From the NCBI GenBank assembly GCA_002423465.1, contig DIWG01000018.1, positions 12,260 to 76,259 of the forward strand: a stretch of 64,000 nucleotides of DNA. Reading direction: 5' to 3'. The translations under genes and the position numbers were made by a program. Source of the DNA: Syntrophaceae bacterium UBA6112 (GTDB taxonomy: Bacteria > Desulfobacterota > Syntrophia > Syntrophales > UBA5619). Shown here one piece after another: positions 8,631 to 17,571 of the stretch (the stretch's first letter is position 1; each line of letters starts with the position of its first letter). Under the pieces are notes generated by a model that worked only from the letters and a program-made list of their open reading frames with translations, did not search any database and had not been told where the DNA came from.

Positions 8631-10058
8631 TCACGAAAACATCGCGTATTTATTTTCCGTCGTTCCGACGCTCGTCCGGAGCGCCGCTTCGGTCACCGCC
8701 TGGGCGACCTTTTTCGATACATTCCGGTTGAAGACGCTGGGAACGATGTGTTGTTCCATCAGCTCTTCGGGGGGAACACAGGAGGCGATGGCATAGGCCG
8801 CCGCGATGAGCATCTCCTGGTTGATCTCACGGGCCCGGCAATCGAATACCCCCCGGAAAAGCCCGGGAAAGCAGAGAATATCGCTCAGTTGATTGTCATA
8901 GTCCGGTCGACCGGTGGCGATCACCCGCGCAAAGGATTCGGCCTCCTCGGGCAGAATCTCCGGAACGGGGTTGGCCATGGCAAAAATGATGGCATCCCCT
9001 GCCATCCGCCGGATATCCTCGACGGCCACCGCCCGCGCTTCGGAAACGCCGATCAACACGTCGGCCCCTCGGAGGGCCCTGCCGATTGCGCCCTTGAGCT
9101 GATCCGGGTTGGTGAGGCCGGAGATCTCCTTCTTGATGGGATTCATATTCTCGGGGCGTCCCCGGTAGAGGATCCCGGCCCGGTCGCAGCCGATGATCTG
9201 ACCGACGCCCGAGGCAATCAGGAGCCGGATCGTTGCGATGCCTGCCGCGCCGAGACCGCAGACGACGATCCGCACATCTTCCAGTCTTTTTCCCACGACC
9301 TTCAGGGCGTTGATCAGCCCCGCCAGAACCACCACGGCCGTGCCGTGCTGATCGTCGTGAAAGACGGGAATATCCATCTCCTTCTTCAAGCGGCTCTCGA
9401 TCTCGAAACAGCGCGGACTGGAGATGTCCTCCAGGCTGATGGCGCCGAAGCCGGGAGAGATCCACTTCACCGCCCGGATGATCTCCTCCGTGTTCCGGGT
9501 GTTGAGACAGATGGGAAAGGCGTCAATTTCGGCAAAGTTCTTGAAGAGAAGCGCCTTTCCTTCCATGACCGGCAGCGCCGCCGCCGGCCCGATATCGCCG
9601 AGGCCGAGAACAGCCGTACCGTCCGTGACGATCGCCACGCTGTTCTTTTTCATGGTCAGTTCATAAACGCGTTCCGGTTGATCGTAAATGGCCATCGCCA
9701 CCCGGGCGACGCCCGGCGTATAGGCCATCGCGAGATCATCGCGGGTTTTCAGCGGAATCTTGCTCTTCAGCTCAATTTTTCCCCCTTGATGGATGAGAAG
9801 GGTCCGGTCCGCCACGTTGAGGATCTTGATCTCCTTGATCCGCCGGACTGCGGCGATGATCAGCTTCGCCATGTCGAGATCCGCCGCACCGGCCTCGATA
9901 TCGCGGATGATACGGCCTTGGTTGAATCCCACGATGTCGACGGCTCCCATATTACCTCCGGCCCTGCCGATGGCAGTCAGGACCTTTCCAAGCATCCCGG
10001 GCCGTTTGGGAAGCTCGACCCGCAGCACCACACTGTAACCTGAACCCGTCTTGATCAT
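8631..10058 (-). CDS. NAD(P)-dependent malic enzyme with N-terminal ACT domain
   Basis: 475 residues. Positions 1-80 form an ACT-type ligand-binding domain (VVLRVELPKRPGMLGKVL). The rest is the short prokaryotic malic enzyme: YTPGVA, VTDGTAVLGLGDIGP, FHDDQHGTAVV and the nucleotide-binding CGLGAAGIA, with PNPVPEI-like elements near the end. It decarboxylates malate to pyruvate oxidatively. The ACT domain suggests allosteric control by a small ligand. Divergently transcribed from feoAB. Confidence 0.93.
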   Translation of the reverse strand: MIKTGSGYSVVLRVELPKRPGMLGKVLTAIGRAGGNMGAVDIVGFNQGRIIRDIEAGAADLDMAKLIIAAVRRIKEIKILNVADRTLLIHQGGKIELKSKIPLKTRDDLAMAYTPGVARVAMAIYDQPERVYELTMKKNSVAIVTDGTAVLGLGDIGPAAALPVMEGKALLFKNFAEIDAFPICLNTRNTEEIIRAVKWISPGFGAISLEDISSPRCFEIESRLKKEMDIPVFHDDQHGTAVVVLAGLINALKVVGKRLEDVRIVVCGLGAAGIATIRLLIASGVGQIIGCDRAGILYRGRPENMNPIKKEISGLTNPDQLKGAIGRALRGADVLIGVSEARAVAVEDIRRMAGDAIIFAMANPVPEILPEEAESFARVIATGRPDYDNQLSDILCFPGLFRGVFDCRAREINQEMLIAAAYAIASCVPPEELMEQHIVPSVFNRNVSKKVAQAVTEAALRTSVGTTENKYAMFS

Positions 10059-10179
10059 AAACCTGCCTCCTCCTTGCCGATACGATGCAGCCCGCGCCTG
10101 TCCTCAAAAGGGTCGGGAAAACATTGTCACTTTATACGCCGCATTGCAGCAAAGTCAACGGGTATCAAACGGCCGAAAC

Positions 10180-10259
10180 GGATAAATTTGAATTGTCGAT
10201 CGATTCCTTTTTCGGTGACATCGGTGACAATTCCGTGCTAAGAAGGGATAAACTTGAAT
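10180..10259. promoter_or_regulatory. repeats in the malic enzyme/feoAB divergent promoter region
   Basis: Two near-identical direct repeats, GGATAAATTTGAAT at 10180-10193 and GGATAAACTTGAAT at 10246-10259, flank an inverted pair GAATTGTC (10190-10197) and GACAATTC (10226-10233). The arrangement, within 100 bases upstream of the iron importer, suggests binding sites for a dimeric, perhaps iron-responsive, regulator. The regulator is not identified. Confidence 0.4.
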
Positions 10260-10281
10260 CGATTTTATTTTTACGGAATGA

Positions 10282-12534
10282 ATGATGCCGACAAATGAAA
10301 CCTGCCGCCCCGTCTCCTCCCTCAGAGAGGGCGAAGAGGGAATCATCCATGCAATCGCCGGCGGCAATGCCCTGATCAGCAGGCTTGCGGGCATGGGGAT
10401 CGCCCTCAATACAAAGATCCGATTCCTCCAGGCCAGCGGCGGCTTGGTCATCGTCCAGGTGGCCGATACGCGGGTTGCCTTGGGAACAGGCGAGGCCGCG
10501 AAGATCGTAGTCGACTGCCTGCCCTCCCGTGAGAAAGGGAACCGACCAAGCGACATCGTGCCGCTCCTTGTCGCCCTCGCGGGTCAGCCCAACGCGGGGA
10601 AATCGACGGTATTCAACATTCTGACGGGGCTTTCACAGCACGTCGGCAATTGGCCCGGAAAAACCGTCGAGAAGAAAGAGGGCGCCCACACGGCGGACGG
10701 CGTGGAGATGCGGATCGTCGATCTCCCCGGAACATACAGTCTGACGGCCTTCTCGGAAGAGGAGCGGGTTGCCCGGGAATTCGTCATCCATGAAGCGCCC
10801 GACGTCATCGTCCTGCTGGCGAATGCGGCCGCCCTGGAGAGAAGCCTTTACCTCCTCGCGGAACTTCTCCTCCTCGGCCCGCCGGTGATCGTGGCACTCA
10901 ACATGCTGGACGTGGCGGAGAAACAGGGGATCCGGGTCGACGCCGCTGCGCTGGAAAAGGTCCTCGGAATCCCGGTTGTCCCGATGGTCGCTACGAAAAA
11001 CCGCGGCATCCGGGAACTCGTGCAGCGGATCATCGCCGTTTCCCGCGGAAAAGCGATCTACCGGCCGAGGCTCCCCGAGGTTTCGCCAAACCACCGCGAT
11101 GTCTTCCTGAAGCTGTCGGAATGGATTCGTGATTCGGTTCCTGCTCCCTACACGCCGCCTTGGGTGACCGCCAAATTGATGGAGGGAGACCCGGAAATCT
11201 CGACGATGATGGAAGGGGTTCTCCCTGTCCCGGTCTGGGAGCAAATCCGTTCGCTGCTGATCGCCCACGAGGATTCCCTCCATGCCGTCGTCTGCGGCCG
11301 CTACGACTGGGTCGAAGAGATCACCCGCGCCTGCGTCTCCCGGTTCCGGATGGGCCAGGTCGTCATGACCGACCGGATCGACCACATCCTGACCCGACCC
11401 GTCTTCGGCATCCCGATTCTCCTCGCCGTCCTCGCCTGCGTCTTCTTCCTGACCTACAAGATCGGCTTCCCGCTCCAAAAACTGCTCGAGAAGCTCGCCG
11501 GCGGTTTCGCCGGCGGCATCGAGCCGCTTCTGTCGGCTGCGCCGGTCTGGCTCCGGGGGCTCTTGATCGACGGGGTGATCGGGGGTGTGGGATCGGTCTT
11601 GACCTTTCTCCCCATCCTGCTGATCTTTTTTGCCGCGCTCGCCATCCTCGAGGACGTGGGCTACATGGCCCGGGCCGCCTTCGTCATGGACCGCTTCATG
11701 CACCTGGTCGGACTGCACGGCAAGAGCTTTATCCCGATGTGCCTCGGTTTCGGCTGCAATGTTCCCGCAATCCTGGGCGTCCGGATCATCGAATCCAAAA
11801 AGGCAAGGCTGCTGACGATGCTGCTGACCCCCTTCGTCCCCTGTACCGCTCGTCTCGCCGTGTTGACCTTCGTCACCGCCGCCGTCTTCGCGGCACACGC
11901 GGCGGCCATTGTCTGGTCGTTTGTGGCGCTCAACATCCTCATCCTCGGCCTGACGGGAATGGTCGTCCACACCTTCCTGATGAGGGACGCTCCGACCCCC
12001 TTCATTATGGAACTCCCCCTCTACCATCAACCGAACCCGAAAACGATTCTGAACGTCATCCGGGCACGGACCGTTGCCTTCGTCCGCAAGGCGGGAACCG
12101 TGATCCTCACGGTCTCGATTCTCGTCTGGCTTCTCTCGTACTTTCCCGACGGACAGACGGAGACCAGCATCCTCGCGGGGATCGGTCGTTTTCTGGAGCC
12201 GCTCGGCCGTCCCCTCGGCCTCGACTGGAAGATGGTGACGGCGCTCCTCACCAGCCTCGTGGCCAAGGAGAACGCGGTGGCCACGCTCGGCGTCCTCTAC
12301 GGCGTCGGCGACCAGGGGCTGCTCCAGACCCTCCCGTCGGTGATGAGTCACGCCTCGGCGCTCTCTTTCCTGACGGTCGTGATGCTCTTTGTTCCCTGTG
12401 CGGCAACAATCGAGGTTATGCGGCGGGAGATGAACGACGGGCTCTGGTTCGGCGCCTCCCTCACCCTCACGCTCGCCGTCTCTTACCTGGGAGGCATGGC
12501 GGTCTACCGGCTCGCCCTCTGGACCGGGATCTGA
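10282..12534 (+). CDS. feoB: fused FeoA-FeoB ferrous iron transporter
   Basis: 750 residues. Residues 1-80 are a FeoA SH3-like domain (SSLREGEEGIIHAIAGG, then GMGIALNT). The FeoB GTPase follows, with G1 GQPNAGKST near residue 101 and DLPGTYSL near 147, then a helical domain and a multi-helix membrane permease with FLPILLIFF and the GFGCNVPAI and FVPCTARLAVL gate regions. It imports Fe2+ across the inner membrane. FeoA and FeoB are usually separate; this fusion is known in some lineages. A short stem-like stretch follows the stop. Confidence 0.95.
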   Translation: MMPTNETCRPVSSLREGEEGIIHAIAGGNALISRLAGMGIALNTKIRFLQASGGLVIVQVADTRVALGTGEAAKIVVDCLPSREKGNRPSDIVPLLVALAGQPNAGKSTVFNILTGLSQHVGNWPGKTVEKKEGAHTADGVEMRIVDLPGTYSLTAFSEEERVAREFVIHEAPDVIVLLANAAALERSLYLLAELLLLGPPVIVALNMLDVAEKQGIRVDAAALEKVLGIPVVPMVATKNRGIRELVQRIIAVSRGKAIYRPRLPEVSPNHRDVFLKLSEWIRDSVPAPYTPPWVTAKLMEGDPEISTMMEGVLPVPVWEQIRSLLIAHEDSLHAVVCGRYDWVEEITRACVSRFRMGQVVMTDRIDHILTRPVFGIPILLAVLACVFFLTYKIGFPLQKLLEKLAGGFAGGIEPLLSAAPVWLRGLLIDGVIGGVGSVLTFLPILLIFFAALAILEDVGYMARAAFVMDRFMHLVGLHGKSFIPMCLGFGCNVPAILGVRIIESKKARLLTMLLTPFVPCTARLAVLTFVTAAVFAAHAAAIVWSFVALNILILGLTGMVVHTFLMRDAPTPFIMELPLYHQPNPKTILNVIRARTVAFVRKAGTVILTVSILVWLLSYFPDGQTETSILAGIGRFLEPLGRPLGLDWKMVTALLTSLVAKENAVATLGVLYGVGDQGLLQTLPSVMSHASALSFLTVVMLFVPCAATIEVMRREMNDGLWFGASLTLTLAVSYLGGMAVYRLALWTGI

Positions 12535-12594
12535 TTGTACTCAAAGGGTCTGTAACGGAATAACGGTTGCATTACAGACCCTGAAACCGGCGAC

Positions 12595-13830
12595 TCATTT
12601 CAGGGTCGTCTTTTCCGCCTCAAATACGAGACAGGCATACGTTCCTCCGAAGGAGATCCCGCTCAGGAGCGCTTTGTTGACGGGCCGGTGAAGGGTCTCC
12701 CCGATTACGAACGGGAGGGGACAGAGGGGCGCCGTCAAGCCCGCGACCGGCGGTACGACCCCTTCCCGGACCGACAGGGCCAGCGCTGCGGCCCGAATCC
12801 CGCCGGAGGCGAAGATCTCCCCCGTCGCCCCCTTGAGGGATGTGATCAGCGGGCTCCCGTCACCCCCGCCGAAATGTTGTTCAACCGCCGCCGCCTCGAC
12901 GGCGTCGAGCCGGAGCCCGCCGTTTCCGGCAGCCTGGATGCAATCGATCTCCGACGGTTTCGCTCCGGCCATCCGGAGGGCGCGTCCCAGGGCCAGCATG
13001 AATCCACGGGGATCGTCGGGCCATTCCGTCTGCGGCAAGGGAGAGGAAGCCAGCCCCCAGCCCGAAATTTCACAATAACATTTCGCCCTGCGCTCCCGGG
13101 CGAGATCCTCCGCCTCCAGACAGACGATCCCGCACCCCTCCCCCATGACGGCGCCGTTGCGGGCGAGATCGAACGGCCGGGCGCCTTCCGGGCCGCCATC
13201 CGTCGGGGAGAGGGAATGGAAACGTCCGAGGGCTTCGTAGAAGAAGGGCGACAGGATGTCCGCCCCGCCGGCCAGGATCACGTCCGCCGTGCCGCGCCGG
13301 ATCTCCATCGCGGCGTAGGCAATGGCCGTCTCGGCGGAGACGGCTTGATGGTTGACCGTCGTATTCACCCCGCGGAATCCCAGTTCGATAGAGGCGTGAC
13401 CGGCAGGGGCATTCATCACCGTATTGGGGACATGGATCGGGTTGACCATGCCGGGACCTTCCGTAAACAGGATCCGGGCGCTTTGGACCTTCTGCTCCGT
13501 GTTCCCGAAGGCCGTCCCCATGATGATCCCGATCCGGTCCCGATTCGTCTCCGTAACGGCAATCCCGGCGTCGTCCAGGGCCATCCGGACGGAGGCCGTC
13601 GTCATGGCGGACAGGCGATCCATCTTCCTTAGATTTTTCAGAGAAATGAAATCGCGGGGCTGAAAATCCCGAATCTCCGCCCCCAGGTGCGATCCGAAAT
13701 CTTCGGTCGGGAAGGAAACGATCTCCCGGATGCCCGTCCCGCCGCGGCAGAGGGCATCCCAAAACCTCTCCTTCCCCACGCCCAGAGGCGTGACCATCCC
13801 CATCCCGGTAACGACGACCCGTCTATCCAC
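12595..13830 (-). CDS. catalytically degenerate ketosynthase, chain-length-factor-like
   Basis: 411 residues with the full FabF-type thiolase fold (RRVVVTGMGMVTPLG at the start, SGISFGGTYACLVFE at the end), but the catalytic triad is gone. The cysteine region reads TTVNHQAVSAETA (Ala 163 at the Cys position, preceded by Gln 162). The first histidine motif is IQAAGNGG (Ala 301 for His). The second is GATGEIFASGG (Glu 338 for His). This is the signature of a non-condensing partner subunit such as the chain length factors of type II polyketide and aryl-polyene systems. Its start overlaps the stop of the intact ketosynthase upstream by 8 bases, typical of coupled KS-CLF heterodimers. Confidence 0.85.
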   Translation of the reverse strand: MDRRVVVTGMGMVTPLGVGKERFWDALCRGGTGIREIVSFPTEDFGSHLGAEIRDFQPRDFISLKNLRKMDRLSAMTTASVRMALDDAGIAVTETNRDRIGIIMGTAFGNTEQKVQSARILFTEGPGMVNPIHVPNTVMNAPAGHASIELGFRGVNTTVNHQAVSAETAIAYAAMEIRRGTADVILAGGADILSPFFYEALGRFHSLSPTDGGPEGARPFDLARNGAVMGEGCGIVCLEAEDLARERRAKCYCEISGWGLASSPLPQTEWPDDPRGFMLALGRALRMAGAKPSEIDCIQAAGNGGLRLDAVEAAAVEQHFGGGDGSPLITSLKGATGEIFASGGIRAAALALSVREGVVPPVAGLTAPLCPLPFVIGETLHRPVNKALLSGISFGGTYACLVFEAEKTTLK

Positions 13831-15082
13831 GCCGTCCTCCCTCTTCCCGGAAACGGCCGAAAATCACCGTCGTGTTGTTCCCGCCAAAGGCGAACGAGTT
13901 GGAGAGAACGACGTCCGGCGCGATGGGCCGGGCGCCTGTCGTTACATAATCCAGATCGCACTCCGGATCCGGCGTCTCGCGGTGGATCGTGGGTGGGATG
14001 AAGCCCTCCGTGATGGCGAGGACGGAGACAACCGCCTCCAGCGCCCCGGAGGCGCCGAGGGTGTGGCCGTGCATCGACTTCGTCGAGCTGACGGGGATCC
14101 GCCCGGCCCGCGGGCCGAAAACCTCCTTGATCGCCCGCGTCTCCATGAGGTCATTGGGCGGCGTCGCCGTGCCGTGGGCGTTGATGTAATCGACCGCCTC
14201 CGGCCCAAGATTCGCGTCCCTGAGGGCCGCCTGCATCGCCCGAATCGCCCCGGAGGCGCCGACGTCCGGCGCGGTCATGTGGTGGGAATCGCAGGTGACG
14301 CCGTAGCCCAGCACCTCGGCCAGAATCCGCGCCCCCCTTTGCTTCGCGTCCGCAAGGGATTCCAGGATCAGGATTCCCGCCGCCTCGCCGAGGGTGAGAC
14401 CGGCGCGGTTTCCGGAAAAGGGCCGGCAGTATTCGGGATCGACGGCCTTCAGGGCATTGAATGAAGCAAAGGTCATCCGGCAGAGGGGTTCCGTACCGCC
14501 GGCGATCATCGCCCGGGCAGCGCCGCTGCGGATCAGGTCCCTCCCCAGGCCGACGGCCGTCGCCCCGGAGGAACAGGCCGTCATGAGGGTGATTTTCGGT
14601 CCCATGAGGTTGAATCTCGTGACCAGATGATTGGCCGTCGAGGCGCAGCATACCGGTGAGAGTCGGGAAAAACGGGCGCTCCGTCCCCCCTTCCGGAGAT
14701 AATCCCGGAAGAAGGCTTCCGCCTCCAGCAGGCCCCCGGCCCCGCCGCCGATGACGACGCCCATCTCCTCCCGCAGCGTCTCCGGAACGGGATCAAGCCC
14801 CGCCTGGGCGAGGGCCTGGAAGGTCGCCGTCAAGGCCAGCAGGTCCGAACGGGACATCCGCTTCCGGGATATGCCGCGGGGGATCCCATCCCGGGGACGA
14901 AAGTCCTTGACCTGGGCGCCGTTATGGGTGCGGAATCCATCGGTATCAAAGAGGGTGATCGGCCCGATGCCGCACACCCCGTTGCGCAGCGCGACGGTGA
15001 ACTCCCCGGGATCGCCCGCAACGGCGTTAACCGTCCCCAGGCCCGTGATCACCACCCTTTTTTCGTCAGTCCCGATTGCCAT
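13823..15082 (-). CDS. beta-ketoacyl-ACP synthase, KS-alpha-like partner of the CLF
   Basis: 419 residues, FabF type, with an intact triad: Cys 170 (MTACSSG), His 303 (NAHGTATP) and His 340 (SMHGHTLG). It should condense malonyl-ACP units onto a growing chain. ATG 15082 is preferred because an AGGA site lies 7 bases upstream; a longer in-frame start at 15121 has no such support. Coupled to the degenerate ketosynthase downstream, so the pair probably forms a heterodimer that sets chain length. Confidence 0.9.
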   Translation of the reverse strand: MAIGTDEKRVVITGLGTVNAVAGDPGEFTVALRNGVCGIGPITLFDTDGFRTHNGAQVKDFRPRDGIPRGISRKRMSRSDLLALTATFQALAQAGLDPVPETLREEMGVVIGGGAGGLLEAEAFFRDYLRKGGRSARFSRLSPVCCASTANHLVTRFNLMGPKITLMTACSSGATAVGLGRDLIRSGAARAMIAGGTEPLCRMTFASFNALKAVDPEYCRPFSGNRAGLTLGEAAGILILESLADAKQRGARILAEVLGYGVTCDSHHMTAPDVGASGAIRAMQAALRDANLGPEAVDYINAHGTATPPNDLMETRAIKEVFGPRAGRIPVSSTKSMHGHTLGASGALEAVVSVLAITEGFIPPTIHRETPDPECDLDYVTTGARPIAPDVVLSNSFAFGGNNTTVIFGRFREEGGRRG

Positions 15083-15156
15083 GAACGATTCCTGTCGCCG
15101 CTCTTTTCGAATCGAAGCCACACTCTACCGTCACGCTGAAAAAAGTCAATTCCTTC

Positions 15157-15930
15157 TTATCCCCCGGCCAGACGTTTCCGATAGAGCCCCCGGATTTCAT
15201 GGATGAGAGTGGAGAGGCGGAAGGCGGGATCGCCGTAGTCGGGATCAAAAGCGCCGATCCTCTCCACGTCGATCGTGACGGGGACGCAGGTGTTGAACCG
15301 GAAGCGTCCCGGCACAAACAAACGGCCCGTGTCGCGGATCAGCAGACATTGAATCGGCGCGCGGCAGTACCGGGCGATGCTGAAGGCGCCCTTGTTGAAC
15401 GGCCCGAGCCGGCCGGAACGGCTTCGGGTCCCCTCGGGAAAGATAAAGACATTGCCGCCTGATGCAAGATATTCCCCGATATTTTCAATGTTTTGAATCA
15501 TCTGCGACGCATCACCGTCTCCCGCCTGTGAGGGGATGTAACCGGATTGCCGCAAGATCCTGCCAAAGACAGGCACGTTGAAAAAGGCGCTTTTGACGAT
15601 CGTCTTCTGTTTCTCGAACAGGGAGATGAGGAGGATCGGATCGAGATAAGACAGGTGGTTGCAGACGATGATGGACGAGCGTATCGTCCTGACCTCATCG
15701 CGGATATTCAGAGTGACTCCAGGAGTGATGAGGCGGAGCAAACGGAAAAAACCGTGGAAAAAACGCTGATTCAGGCGCTGGAAGGCAGCCTCCCGATCCG
15801 CGCGCCGGAGCAGGACCATCGCATAGCGGGGGGAAAACAAAAGGAAGAATCCAAATGTGAAATAGCCCCAGAGCAGGAGCGTCACGACAACATCCAGCAG
15901 CGGTTTGAATGGTTTGGCGGGGAAGAACAT
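15157..15930 (-). CDS. 1-acylglycerol-3-phosphate acyltransferase-like (PlsC family)
   Basis: About 257 residues with an N-terminal hydrophobic segment (LLLWGYFTFGFFLLF), the acyltransferase motif NHLSYLD and the glycerol-phosphate motif FPEGTRS. It likely transfers an acyl chain from the pathway's carrier to lysophosphatidate at the membrane. Starts 8 bases after the upstream ketosynthase stops and sits mid-cluster, implying that the product is loaded onto a lipid. Such acyltransferases also occur in aryl-polyene loci. Confidence 0.88.
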   Translation of the reverse strand: MFFPAKPFKPLLDVVVTLLLWGYFTFGFFLLFSPRYAMVLLRRADREAAFQRLNQRFFHGFFRLLRLITPGVTLNIRDEVRTIRSSIIVCNHLSYLDPILLISLFEKQKTIVKSAFFNVPVFGRILRQSGYIPSQAGDGDASQMIQNIENIGEYLASGGNVFIFPEGTRSRSGRLGPFNKGAFSIARYCRAPIQCLLIRDTGRLFVPGRFRFNTCVPVTIDVERIGAFDPDYGDPAFRLSTLIHEIRGLYRKRLAGG

Positions 15931-15938
15931 GGCGGATT

Positions 15939-17177
15939 TCAAACAAACCTCTTGATCAGCAGGTTCGTATTGACGCCGCCGAAGGCAAAGTTCTGGATGC
16001 CCGCAATATGGATCGGCTGTTCCCGCAGATGCATGGTATGGCGGATCATGGCACACCGCTCGTCGGGTTCTTCCAGATTGAGCGTCGGAGCGATAAATCC
16101 ATCATGCATCATGTAGAGGGTCAGGATAGTTTCGATGGCGCCGCACGAACCCATCGTATGCCCCATGTATCCCTTGAGCCCGGTCACGAAGGGACCCTCT
16201 CCGTAAACGGCATGGATGGCCTGGGCTTCGATCACATCACCCATCTTGGTTCCTGTGGCGTGGGCGCTGACGAAGTCAACCTCATCGGCCGTTAGGGCCG
16301 CGTCATCGAGGCCGATACGCAGGGTTTCGCTGATTCCGGCGCGATTCGGCAGGATGAGATCGCCCCCGTTGTTGTTACAGGCAAAACCGACGACCTCGCC
16401 CAGAATGGCGGCCCCGCGCTTCCTCGCATGTTCGTATTCTTCCAGCAGCACCGCTCCGGCGCCCTCTCCGACGACCAGCCCGTCGCGTTGCCGGTCGAAC
16501 GGCCGCGGCGTGCATTGAGGCCGGTCGTTGAAGGCCGTTGAACAGGCCAGCAGATTGTCGAAGACGGCCACGGTGGTCGTATCGTACTCATCCGCCCCGC
16601 CGCACAGCATCGCATCCTGCATGCCGAATTTGACCGCCTCGTAGCCGAAGCCGATGGATTGGCTGCTGGTCGTGCAGGCCGTGGAGGAGGAGATGACCCG
16701 GCCGGTGATGCCGAACATCTTCGTGATGTTCACCGCCGTCGTATGGACCATGGACTTGAGGTAATCGACGGCGCCGATGGCGCGAAATTCGGTTTGGGAA
16801 GCGCCGAAAAAGGTTTTGTAGATCTCCCTCTGGATGGTGGGACTGCCGTGGGTGGAGCCGAAAGCGACGCCCAGGCGGCCGGAGGTCACGAATTCCGGCG
16901 GCAGGCCGGCCTGCTCGAGAACCTCCTTGGCCACCTGGCAGGCGTAATACGCGACAGGCCCCATGGTCTTCCGGTAAAGTCTCCGGAAGTCGAAGACAGG
17001 CGGATTTTCCACCGTCCCGAAGACCTGGGAATGGATGAATTTCGACAGGAGGTGATCCTCCCGGAGCGGTTTGACGCCGGAGACGCCCCGTTGCAGGCTG
17101 TCCACGATCTCCGCCCGCGTATGGCCGATGGGCGTGACGGCCGAACAAGCCGTGATGACGACTCTTCTTCCCTTCAT
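15939..17177 (-). CDS. beta-ketoacyl-ACP synthase
   Basis: 412 residues, FabF type, triad intact: Cys 168 (SSTACTTSSQ), His 306 (SAHATGTK) and His 340 (GYMGHTMG). It differs clearly from the other ketosynthases, for example in the long YYACQVAKEVLEQAG region, suggesting a distinct step such as initiation. Lies between an ACP gene upstream and the acyltransferase downstream with short gaps. Confidence 0.9.
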   Translation of the reverse strand: MKGRRVVITACSAVTPIGHTRAEIVDSLQRGVSGVKPLREDHLLSKFIHSQVFGTVENPPVFDFRRLYRKTMGPVAYYACQVAKEVLEQAGLPPEFVTSGRLGVAFGSTHGSPTIQREIYKTFFGASQTEFRAIGAVDYLKSMVHTTAVNITKMFGITGRVISSSTACTTSSQSIGFGYEAVKFGMQDAMLCGGADEYDTTTVAVFDNLLACSTAFNDRPQCTPRPFDRQRDGLVVGEGAGAVLLEEYEHARKRGAAILGEVVGFACNNNGGDLILPNRAGISETLRIGLDDAALTADEVDFVSAHATGTKMGDVIEAQAIHAVYGEGPFVTGLKGYMGHTMGSCGAIETILTLYMMHDGFIAPTLNLEEPDERCAMIRHTMHLREQPIHIAGIQNFAFGGVNTNLLIKRFV

Positions 17178-17222
17178 GGGCGGGCGGATGCCTCCTTTCG
17201 CGCCGGTGCCATCCGACTGGAT

Positions 17223-17492
17223 CTAAGCATGCGCTCCCCCCTCCCTTACCCGGACCAACCCCTCGACATAGTCAACGATCTGGTTGATGGTCCGGATCCC
17301 CATCGCCGATTTCTTCTCGTCGTGGGTCAACTCGGACTTCAGAAACCGTTCGATCCCGATGAGCAGTTCGATTGCGTCCACACTGTCGAACTCGTAGGTT
17401 TCGCGCAGGTCGTCATCCAGGCCGGGATGTTCGATCTCGAATTCACTCCTGAAAATAGTGAGGATTTCCGTGGTGATCTCTTCTCTTGTCAT
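17223..17492 (-). CDS. acyl carrier protein 1
   Basis: 89 residues. The phosphopantetheine attachment serine is Ser 37 in EFDSVDAIELL. The fold is a short helical bundle, acidic overall. Divergent from primary-metabolism AcpP (DSVDAIE rather than DSLDTVE), so it is probably dedicated to this pathway. The start at 17492 was chosen over an upstream in-frame ATG because it aligns with usual ACP length. Confidence 0.88.
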   Translation of the reverse strand: MTREEITTEILTIFRSEFEIEHPGLDDDLRETYEFDSVDAIELLIGIERFLKSELTHDEKKSAMGIRTINQIVDYVEGLVRVREGGAHA

Positions 17493-17571
17493 CGTCTTCC
17501 CATCTTTACGGTCCATTTGCATGATCGGGTTTGTGAAGGATTATAATGATTTCCTGGATGGATGGCAAGCC

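Noticed and set aside
10059..10281. Riboswitch upstream of feoAB
   Set aside because: Direct and inverted repeats are visible but no recognisable riboswitch fold could be assigned.
10633..12351. 572-residue minus-strand open frame opposite feoAB
   Set aside because: Rich in Asp/Glu/Arg/Gln with no motif; antisense shadow of a GC-rich membrane protein gene.
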